From Betaproteobacteria bacterium (lineage in GTDB: Bacteria > Pseudomonadota > Gammaproteobacteria > Burkholderiales > SG8-41), in NCBI GenBank assembly GCA_023266245.1, contig JAHFRO010000103.1, positions 1 through 7,987 on the forward strand: 7,987 nucleotides of DNA, read 5' to 3'. The translations under genes were made by a program, and so were the position numbers. The notes under the pieces are model-generated. The model saw only the letters and a list, made by a program, of their open reading frames with translations. It ran no database searches and was not told the origin of the DNA. The first letter of the stretch is position 1. Each line of letters starts with the position of its first letter. Positions 1 to 4,827 of the stretch are shown here, in pieces.

Positions 1-8
1 AGTCGTGC

Positions 9-30
9 CAGTCAGCATTTACGCTGACTG
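9..30. repeat. Perfect 8-bp inverted repeat (hairpin)
   Basis: CAGTCAGC (9-16) and GCTGACTG (23-30) are exact inverted repeats around a 6-base loop. Only three T residues follow, so it is a weak candidate for a rho-independent terminator of a gene lying upstream of the window. The left arm overlaps an 11-mer, TCGTGCCAGTC (3-13), that recurs at 6748-6758, so the hairpin may instead belong to a dispersed repeat. The structure is seen; the role is not known. Confidence 0.5.
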
Positions 31-41
31 TTTGGCCGTAA

Positions 42-68
42 CTCTGTGTTCTCTGTGCTCTCTGTGGC
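42..68. repeat. Three tandem 9-base units (CTCTGTGNN)
   Basis: Three consecutive 9-base units, CTCTGTGTT, CTCTGTGCT and CTCTGTGGC, share their first seven bases. Similar CTCTGTG-rich tracts are, from memory, common as dispersed intergenic repeats in environmental bacterial genomes. The units are too short and have no spacers, so this is not a CRISPR array. No coding frame here is credible. Confidence 0.7.
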
Positions 69-82
69 TATTTACTGTTGGG

Positions 83-112
83 GTTATCGGCGTATATCGG
101 CGTGCATCTGCG
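83..112. repeat. Three tandem 10-base units (NNNATCKGCG)
   Basis: Three head-to-tail 10-base units, GTTATCGGCG, TATATCGGCG and TGCATCTGCG, share ATC-G/T-GCG. Read on the minus strand they give CGC-A/C-GAT units, a pattern I recall as a widespread intergenic repeat in environmental genomes. The block ends about 30 bases before the tRNA -10 box. No function is evident. Confidence 0.65.
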
Positions 113-141
113 GCTAAGTACTTTTTCGGGTGTCGTAGTGC

Positions 142-147
142 TATAAT
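142..147 (+). promoter_or_regulatory. -10 box of the tRNA-Arg promoter
   Basis: TATAAT matches the sigma70 consensus exactly and lies 14 bases before the mature tRNA 5' end, with a GC-rich stretch after it as is usual for stable RNA promoters. The -35 region 17 bases upstream (about 119-124, TACTTT) is weak. The promoter is inferred from position and the perfect -10. Confidence 0.6.
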
Positions 148-161
148 TCGCCTCCGATTTC

Positions 162-238
162 GCGCCCGTAGCTCAGTTGGATAGAGTACCTGGCTACGAA
201 CCAGGGGGTCGTGGGTTCGAATCCTGCCGGGCGCGCCA
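162..238 (+). tRNA. tRNA-Arg (anticodon ACG)
   Basis: This is a complete 77-base tRNA gene with the CCA end encoded. The acceptor stem pairs GCGCCCG (162-168) with CGGGCGC (228-234). The discriminator is G235 and CCA is 236-238. The D-arm begins GCTC after T169 and A170. The anticodon stem CCTGG/CCAGG encloses the loop CTACGAA, so the anticodon is ACG. The T-loop is TTCGAAT. ACG is the usual arginine anticodon, read as inosine after editing, for CGU, CGC and CGA codons. Its last 20 bases (219-238) recur exactly at 1832-1851, which suggests the gene served as an integration site. Confidence 0.97.
219..238 (+). repeat. att-like direct repeat, left copy (tRNA 3' end)
   Basis: This 20-base stretch, from the T-loop through CCA, is repeated exactly at 1832-1851. 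The 3' end of a tRNA gene is the classic attB core for tyrosine integrases, and insertion there leaves an intact tRNA on one side and a short 3'-end copy on the other, as seen here. The repeat is seen directly; the att role is inferred. Confidence 0.6.
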
Positions 239-246
239 GATCCAAA

Positions 247-280
247 CAAAAAGGCCTGCGTTTCCGCAGGCCTTTTTTTC
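247..280 (+). terminator. Rho-independent terminator of tRNA-Arg
   Basis: GGCCTGCG (253-260) pairs perfectly with CGCAGGCC (265-272) around the loop TTTC, followed by seven T residues. A run of A residues precedes the stem, so the structure is nearly symmetrical and could also stop transcripts of the minus-strand beta-propeller gene that ends at 360. Confidence 0.9.
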
Positions 281-332
281 TTGTCTCGACGTGCATGAAC
301 AAGCGGCGTCGGAGTGACGTTTCGGGATAAAG

Positions 333-360
333 AAAAAGTTACTCTGACCCCGTTAATTGT
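333..360. repeat. Possible dispersed repeat end (ACTCTGACCCCGTT)
   Basis: The AT-flanked segment around ACTCTGACCCCGTTAATTG (341-359) resembles a short sequence that I recall recurring in many environmental proteobacterial genomes, often near REP-associated (IS200-like) tyrosine transposases. It ends exactly at the stop codon of the beta-propeller gene. No transposase is present here. The identification rests on memory and the sequence occurs once in the window. Confidence 0.3.
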
Positions 361-1583
361 CACTTCTGCGCGGTGCGGATGCCGGCGGGGCCGCCGTTGA
401 CCTTTATCGCGCCGGTCTTCTTCAGCGCCTCGCCGTCAAAGCTCAGGACCTCCAGCTCCTTCTCGAGCATGCTCTGCACGAGAAGGGTCTTGCCGTCCCT
501 GCTCCAGACCACACCCTGTTGCCAATGGCCGAGCTTGGCCTCGGTGACGAACGTGAGCTTCGTCCCGTTGATGCGAAAAACTTTGACCAATCCGAAGTCG
601 TTGAAGGCCTGGTGCGACTTCGGCCGCGACGAGCCGTTCGGGATGGTCACCGCCGCGTGGGAGCCGTCGGGTGATATGGCTACGCCCTCTGGATACTGGC
701 CGACGGAGATGGTGTCGACGATGCGCGGCGGGTTCATTTTGAGGTCGATGACGTTGATCACGTCGATGTCACCCTGATTCCCGCCTTGATTGACGAACAC
801 GGCTACATCGCCCTTAGAGCTGATATCGATGGCGTAGGGCCGTATTCCCCCGACCATGTAATGCTTGGTGTCTTCGACCTTGCTGCCGTCGACCGACAGC
901 ACCGAGATCCTGTGGTCGCCGTCGCGCGTGACGAGCGCCATCTTGCCGTCGGGACTGAAAGCGGCGTGGCTCGGCCCGGATTTCGCGTCGCCGAGTTGAA
1001 TCTTGCCGGCGGCCGTAAGCGTTTTGCCTGAAATGGTGAAGATCGAAACAGTGCCCTCGGCGCGATTGGCGACGAGCGCCAGCGTGCCGGCGCGATTGAT
1101 CGAGACCCCGGAGGCACCCATTCCGGCCTCCAGCGTCGCGATCACTGCCGGCGGCGACGCCTTGAGATCGATCACGGTGAGCTTGTTGTCGGGAACCGTC
1201 TTCTTGGGATCGGCGGGATCGATCTTCACCGGCGCTGCTACCAGCGCAAAACTCTCGTCGGGCGCGACCGCCACGTTCTGCGGCGGGCCAACCACACTCG
1301 ATGGCGCCTTGACTTCGCCGACGACTTTCGGCGGCGACACACCGAGATCGACGATCGTGACCGTGTCCGCCGGCGGGTTCTGAACAATCTGGATGACGCC
1401 GTTGACATTGATGACCTTGTTGTCATTGGCCGATACCGCGAGCTGCGCCGCGGCGCTGAACGACAGGAGCGGTAAGGTGACGAGCGCGACCGCGAGCCCG
1501 GTCACCCGCGACATGCGAGCAAATGCCAAAGCGCCAGCGACCTTGCCCGGCACGATAGAGGCTGTACGGTTAAATATAATCAT
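360..1583 (-). CDS. Exported YVTN/YncE-like beta-propeller protein
   Basis: The 407-residue protein starts with a signal peptide: a long basic n-region, hydrophobic core about residues 29-43, and likely cleavage after AAA46. The rest is a repeated blade pattern of the YVTN/YncE or lactonase-like beta-propeller type, for example GVSINRAGTLALVANR, HAAFSPDGKMALVTRDGD, GVAISPDGSHAAVTIPNG and GVVWSRDGKTLLVQ, about six or seven blades. Such proteins are periplasmic or secreted, and their ligands or substrates are usually unknown; no catalytic motif is evident. The ATG at 1583 is preferred because AAGGGGG lies five bases upstream; an internal ATG at 1514 has no ribosome binding site but would give a more usual signal peptide. 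The gene stands alone, has its own promoter (1707-1734) and lies inside the att-like repeats, so it looks like acquired cargo. Confidence 0.88.
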   Translation of the reverse strand: MIIFNRTASIVPGKVAGALAFARMSRVTGLAVALVTLPLLSFSAAAQLAVSANDNKVINVNGVIQIVQNPPADTVTIVDLGVSPPKVVGEVKAPSSVVGPPQNVAVAPDESFALVAAPVKIDPADPKKTVPDNKLTVIDLKASPPAVIATLEAGMGASGVSINRAGTLALVANRAEGTVSIFTISGKTLTAAGKIQLGDAKSGPSHAAFSPDGKMALVTRDGDHRISVLSVDGSKVEDTKHYMVGGIRPYAIDISSKGDVAVFVNQGGNQGDIDVINVIDLKMNPPRIVDTISVGQYPEGVAISPDGSHAAVTIPNGSSRPKSHQAFNDFGLVKVFRINGTKLTFVTEAKLGHWQQGVVWSRDGKTLLVQSMLEKELEVLSFDGEALKKTGAIKVNGGPAGIRTAQK

Positions 1584-1602
1584 GATTACCCCCTTGTTGT
1601 AG

Positions 1603-1658
1603 TGAACTCGGACGTCTTTAGCACTACCGCGTGACGAGAGCAGCGCGGCTAGAGTTCA
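1603..1658 (-). promoter_or_regulatory. Structured 5' leader of the beta-propeller gene
   Basis: In the predicted transcript, TGAACTC (plus 1652-1658) and GAGTTCA (plus 1603-1609) can form a 7-bp outer stem, with CCGCG/CGCGG (plus 1627-1631 and 1644-1648) as an inner stem. The outer stem ends about nine bases before the G-run of the ribosome binding site (1589-1593). A folded leader this close to the start could affect translation, but no known riboswitch family is recognised. Confidence 0.3.
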
Positions 1659-1706
1659 GTGGGCCTGTCCCGCAACGATGCGCATATCATATACTCTTAT
1701 GTAAAT

Positions 1707-1734
1707 ATTATATGCTGCGCAGCAGCCCTATCAA
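1707..1734 (-). promoter_or_regulatory. Sigma70-like promoter of the beta-propeller gene
   Basis: On the minus strand TTGATA (plus 1729-1734) and a perfect TATAAT (plus 1707-1712) are separated by 16 bases, with transcription expected to begin near 1700, about 115 bases before the start codon. It sits in an AT-rich patch. The spacer contains the perfect 12-base palindrome TGCTGCGCAGCA (1713-1724), a candidate operator placed where a bound protein would directly control RNA polymerase. Confidence 0.6.
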
Positions 1735-1784
1735 TTAGCGGACCTTCTAGACATACATGGAGGGGTTAAGGGCTCAGAGCCGAA

Positions 1785-1831
1785 ATGCTCCGAAAGACGT
1801 ATCGAATCACGATTCACGCCGTTCGGAGCAT
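1785..1831. repeat. Long inverted repeat abutting the right att-like copy
   Basis: ATGCTCCGAA (1785-1794) and TTCGGAGCAT (1822-1831) are perfect 10-base inverted repeats with 27 bases between, and the interior contains a second dyad, GAATC-AC-GATTC (1804-1815). The right arm ends on the base just before the tRNA-derived repeat at 1832. It could be a hairpin or a recombination-protein binding region of the inserted element. Confidence 0.55.
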
Positions 1832-1851
1832 GAATCCTGCCGGGCGCGCCA
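1832..1851 (+). repeat. att-like direct repeat, right copy (tRNA-Arg 3' end)
   Basis: These 20 bases are identical to the last 20 bases of the tRNA-Arg gene (219-238). The sequence upstream does not continue the tRNA: I found no D-arm or anticodon arm at the expected distance. This is therefore a 3' fragment, as left by tRNA-targeted integration, rather than a second functional tRNA. Confidence 0.7.
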
Positions 1852-1859
1852 ATTCACAC

Positions 1860-1887
1860 AAGGCTTGCGGAGACGCGGGCCTTTTTT
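1860..1887 (+). terminator. Terminator hairpin after the tRNA fragment
   Basis: GGCTTGCG (1862-1869) pairs with CGCGGGCC (1874-1881) around a GAGA loop, using two G-T (G-U) pairs, then six T residues. It resembles the tRNA terminator at 247-280 in stem and position relative to CCA. It was probably the original terminator of the tRNA before insertion. It also shields ubiD from upstream transcription. Confidence 0.75.
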
Positions 1888-1904
1888 GTTCTCGTGCCGG
1901 CCTG

Positions 1905-1938
1905 GTTGCGACGGATCAAGGGATGATCTACGATCAAT
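1905..1938 (+). promoter_or_regulatory. Repeated promoter/operator-like block, copy 1 (ubiD)
   Basis: This 34-base block matches 6781-6814 at 30 positions without gaps. It reads as a promoter: TTGCGA (1906-1911), 17-base spacer, TACGAT (1929-1934), with transcription expected near 1941. A perfect palindrome TGATC-TAC-GATCA (1924-1936) covers the -10. All four differences between copies lie in the spacer. The repeat is seen; the promoter and operator roles are inferred, and each box matches consensus at only four of six bases. Confidence 0.5.
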
Positions 1939-1949
1939 CAAAAATAGGC

Positions 1950-1977
1950 GAACAGTAAATGGTGAACAGTGAACGGT
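1950..1977 (+). repeat. 7-base tandem repeat before ubiD
   Basis: Four consecutive heptads, GAACAGT, AAATGGT, GAACAGT and GAACGGT, run through the ubiD leader. A GTG at 1969 in the ubiD frame falls inside this repeat, which is one reason to prefer a later start. Confidence 0.6.
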
Positions 1978-2013
1978 AAAAACCAACCCCTTGCTCGATC
2001 GGACAAGAAGGAA

Positions 2014-3672
2014 ATGAGGGCCGTGACGGATGCCAGGCGCGGCTACCCCGACCTTCACGAGCACCTGGAGGCGCTGAAGCAGCAGGGGCTGCTCCTCACC
2101 ATCGACCGGCCGATCGACAAGGACGCCGAGCTGCATCCTCTGGTGCGCTGGCAGTACGTCGGCGGGATCGAGGAGCATGAGCGCAAGGCGTTCCTGTTCA
2201 CCAACGTCATTGACGGTCGCGGCCGCAAATACAAATTTCCGGTCGTGGTCGGCGCGCTCGCCGCGAACCGCCAGGTCTACAGCATCGGCATGCGCGCGCC
2301 GGTCGAGCAGATCCAGGCGAAGTGGGACCACGCCATCGCCAACCCGATCCCGCCCCGCATCGTCGAGAAAGCCCCCTGCCAGGAAGTCGTCATCGAGGGC
2401 GCGGCGCTCCAGGGCGAGGGCAAGGGGCTCGACAGTCTGCCGATCCCGATCTCGACCCCGGGCTTCGACAGCGCGCCGACACTGACCGCGACCAACGTCA
2501 TCACCCGCGATCCCGAGACCGGCGTGCAGAACCACGGCACCTACCGCGCCGGGCTCAAGGCGCCGGACCGGCTGGTAGTGCGCATGGCTACCCGCCTCGG
2601 CGGCGCCGGTGGCTATCGCCATTACCTCAAGCACCAGCAGCGCGGCGACAAGACGATGCCGTGCGCCATCGTGCTAGGCTGCCCGCCCTGCGTCGCGTTC
2701 ATGGGGCCGCAGAAACTGCCGCTTGACGTGGATGAGATCGGGGTCGCCGGCGGGCTCGCCGGCGACCCGATCAACGTGGTGCGCGCACGCACGGTCGATC
2801 TCCTGATCCCGGCCGAGGCCGAGATCGTGATCGAGGGGCTCATCGACACCGAGTATCTCGAGCCCGAGGGGCCGTTCGGCGAATCGCACGGCCACGTCGC
2901 GCTCGAGGAATTCAACATGCCGATGCGGGTCACCGCGATCACCCATCGCCGAAACGCGATCGTCGCTTCCTACATCAGCCAGGTGACGCCGAGCGAGTCG
3001 AGCGCCATGAAGCGCGTCGCCTACGAGCCGTTGTTCCTCGCGCACCTGCGCAGCACGCTGGGTATCCGCGGGGTGAAGCGCGTCACGCTGCACGAGCGCA
3101 TGACTGCGCTCCGGCGCGTCGTGCTGATTACGGTCGAGAAAGGCACGCCGCGCACCGAGATCTGGCGCGCGCTCTACGGCGCGACTTCGTTCAAGGCCGA
3201 CTGCGGCAAGATCTGCATCGCCATTAACGAGGACATCGACCCGGACAACTCAGACGCGATCTTCTGGGCGCTCTCGTTCCGCATGAACCCGGCGAAGGAC
3301 CTGCAGGTCCTGCCGTATCGCAGCCTGGGCCACGGGCCGGAGCGCGAGCAGGAAGACGTATACGAACAGGAGGAGGACTCCACGCTCCTTATGGACGCCA
3401 CCATGAAACAGGAGCTGCCGCCGCTCGCGCTGCCGAAGCAGGAGTACATGGAGCGCGCGAAGAAGGTCTGGGAAGAGCTCGGGCTGCCCAGGCTGCGCCC
3501 GCAGTCGCCGTGGTTCGGTACCCCGCTCGGCGGCGACTGGCTGCCGCAATGGGACGAGGCGGCGAAGCGCGCGGTCGAAGGCCGCTATCTCGAGAGCGGC
3601 CGCATCAGCGAAAAGTTGCGGCGCAAGGGCCTCAAGCCCGAGACCCGGTTCCGGCCGGATGAGACGGACTAG
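2014..3672 (+). CDS. UbiD-family prenyl-FMN-dependent decarboxylase
   Basis: UbiD enzymes reversibly (de)carboxylate aromatic, heteroaromatic or alpha,beta-unsaturated acids using prenylated FMN and a divalent metal. The 552-residue protein has the family signatures: NHGTYR with N173 and R178, DEIG with E241, and EGPFGE with E285 and E290. By motif and spacing these match Asn168, Arg173, Glu233, Glu277 and Glu282 of Aspergillus niger Fdc1, so cofactor binding and the Arg-Glu-Glu catalytic set look intact. The C-terminus (LPKQEYMERAKKVWEELGLP, then a WFG...LGGDW segment) resembles bacterial catabolic UbiD homologues more than ubiquinone-pathway UbiD; this and the neighbours suggest an aromatic-acid role. 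ATG 2014 is preferred, with AAGAAGG just upstream; GTG 2023 is an alternative, and GTG 1969 lies in a tandem repeat. No ubiX is present in the window. The substrate is unknown. Confidence 0.92.
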   Translation: MRAVTDARRGYPDLHEHLEALKQQGLLLTIDRPIDKDAELHPLVRWQYVGGIEEHERKAFLFTNVIDGRGRKYKFPVVVGALAANRQVYSIGMRAPVEQIQAKWDHAIANPIPPRIVEKAPCQEVVIEGAALQGEGKGLDSLPIPISTPGFDSAPTLTATNVITRDPETGVQNHGTYRAGLKAPDRLVVRMATRLGGAGGYRHYLKHQQRGDKTMPCAIVLGCPPCVAFMGPQKLPLDVDEIGVAGGLAGDPINVVRARTVDLLIPAEAEIVIEGLIDTEYLEPEGPFGESHGHVALEEFNMPMRVTAITHRRNAIVASYISQVTPSESSAMKRVAYEPLFLAHLRSTLGIRGVKRVTLHERMTALRRVVLITVEKGTPRTEIWRALYGATSFKADCGKICIAINEDIDPDNSDAIFWALSFRMNPAKDLQVLPYRSLGHGPEREQEDVYEQEEDSTLLMDATMKQELPPLALPKQEYMERAKKVWEELGLPRLRPQSPWFGTPLGGDWLPQWDEAAKRAVEGRYLESGRISEKLRRKGLKPETRFRPDETD

Positions 3673-3753
3673 TGTCCATCAACGATAGACGAGAGAAGAG
3701 AGGGGTAAACCTGCTCTTGCGCTTTTCGTTTCTCGCCTCGCCCATTTCCTGCC

Positions 3754-4761
3754 TTATTCCGCCTTGATGCCGGCGGCCTTTACCACCTTCTTCCACTTGG
3801 CGATTTCGTTCTTGATGATGGCGGCGAATTCCTCGGGCGAATTGCCGACGGCCTCGAGGCCTTCCCGTAGCAAGGCGTTCTTCACTTCCGGCAGGTGGAC
3901 GATCTTCACCACCTCGGCGTGGAGCCGGGTGACGACGGGCCGCGGCGTCTTCGCCGGCGCGAGCGTCCCGACCCACGATGCGTGCTGGTAACCCGGCACG
4001 CCGGCTTCCGCGATGGTCGGAAACTCGGGGGCGGCGACCGAGCGCCTGGCGCTTGTCACCGCGAGCGCGCGGAGCTTCCCGGCGTGGATCTGCGGCAGTG
4101 CCGTTGAAATCGTCGCGAAATAGAGCTGTACCTGCCCGCCGAGCAGCGCAATCATCCCGGGCGCGCCCCCCTTGTACGGCACGTTGACCATCTGGGTGCC
4201 CGTCATGTGCATGAACAGCTCGGCCGCAAGGTGTGTGCTCGTGGCGATGCCGCTCGACCCGTAATTGAGCTGCCCGGGCTTCGACTTGGCGAGCGTGACG
4301 AGCTCCTGGACCGATTTCACCGGCACCGAGGGATGGACGACGAGAATGTGCGGCAGCGAGCAGAGTATCGTGATCGGCGCGAAATCGCGCACGGGATCGA
4401 ACGGCAGCTTCTGGTGCAGGCTCGGGTTGATGGTGAAAGAGGCTGCCACAGCCAGCAGCGTGTAGCCGTCCGGGGCGGCCTTCGCCACCATGTCGGTTCC
4501 GTTGAGGCTGCCCGCGCCCGGACGGTTGTCCACCACCATGGACTGGTTGAGCGAGTCGCTCAACCGCTGCGCCACGATGCGCGCGGCCAGGTCGGTGGAT
4601 CCGCCCGCGCTTTGCGGAACGATGAGGCGGATGGGCTTGGTGGGGTAGGCCTGCGCAGCGGCGGTGCCTGCATGAAGGAACGGCGCGGCCATCAACACGG
4701 CCACCGCGAGGCCGCAGGCTGCACCGAACGCGGTTCCCGGATGCCTGACAACAAACCTCAA
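3754..4761 (-). CDS. Bug (TctC)-family periplasmic solute-binding protein
   Basis: This 335-residue protein belongs to the tripartite tricarboxylate transporter receptor family (Bug/TctC), which binds carboxylates in the periplasm. A signal peptide has its hydrophobic core at about residues 11-30 and likely cleavage after AQA38, before YPTKPIRLIVP. Family hallmarks are PQSAGGSTDLAAR (49-61, with ligand-loop D57), DNRPGAG (78-84), PDGYTLL (97-103), NYGSSG (166-171) and VPYKGG. The start is a TTG; AGGAGG lies seven bases upstream (4769-4774) and decides it. No TctA or TctB membrane gene is nearby, as is common for orphan Bug proteins. It follows the ThDP enzyme gene by 66 bases on the same strand and is probably co-transcribed, so it may bind the pathway substrate. 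It converges with ubiD across 81 bases without a clear terminator. Confidence 0.93.
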   Translation of the reverse strand: MRFVVRHPGTAFGAACGLAVAVLMAAPFLHAGTAAAQAYPTKPIRLIVPQSAGGSTDLAARIVAQRLSDSLNQSMVVDNRPGAGSLNGTDMVAKAAPDGYTLLAVAASFTINPSLHQKLPFDPVRDFAPITILCSLPHILVVHPSVPVKSVQELVTLAKSKPGQLNYGSSGIATSTHLAAELFMHMTGTQMVNVPYKGGAPGMIALLGGQVQLYFATISTALPQIHAGKLRALAVTSARRSVAAPEFPTIAEAGVPGYQHASWVGTLAPAKTPRPVVTRLHAEVVKIVHLPEVKNALLREGLEAVGNSPEEFAAIIKNEIAKWKKVVKAAGIKAE

Positions 4762-4827
4762 TGTTTCTCCTCCTCGTTGCTCGTGCTTTTCGACCGTTTT
4801 ACCGCACTTGCCTCGCCGGCGCGCCGC

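Larger units (their letters stand above)
219..1851. mobile_element. Possible islet or remnant integrated at the tRNA-Arg 3' end
   Basis: The segment is bounded by exact 20-base direct repeats of the tRNA 3' end. It holds one cargo gene, the exported beta-propeller, on the opposite strand. No integrase, excisionase or transposase is visible, so it would be a decayed or trans-mobilised element. Both boundary copies are followed by related terminator hairpins (GGC-T/C-TGCG stem, T-run). That also fits an older tandem duplication of the tRNA end plus terminator, or a lost second tRNA gene. Confidence 0.35.

Noticed and set aside
42..112. CRISPR array
   Set aside because: Units are 9-10 bases, directly adjacent and without spacers, so this is a simple tandem repeat.
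19..363. Minus-strand open frame of 114 residues antisense to the tRNA
   Set aside because: It contains GRIRTHDPLVRSQVLYPTELR, the well-known artefact of translating the antisense of this type of tRNA gene, and it also runs through the tandem repeats.
1740..1851. Second complete tRNA-Arg gene
   Set aside because: Only the final 20 bases match; no D-arm, anticodon arm or acceptor 5' strand is present at the right distance.
1807..2634. Minus-strand open frame of 275 residues
   Set aside because: It covers the tRNA fragment, the terminator, the promoter block and the start of ubiD in antisense, and has no protein-like motifs.
3673..3753. Terminator between the convergent ubiD and Bug genes
   Set aside because: The purine-rich and pyrimidine-rich halves suggest pairing, but I could not find a continuous stem followed by a T-run on either strand.
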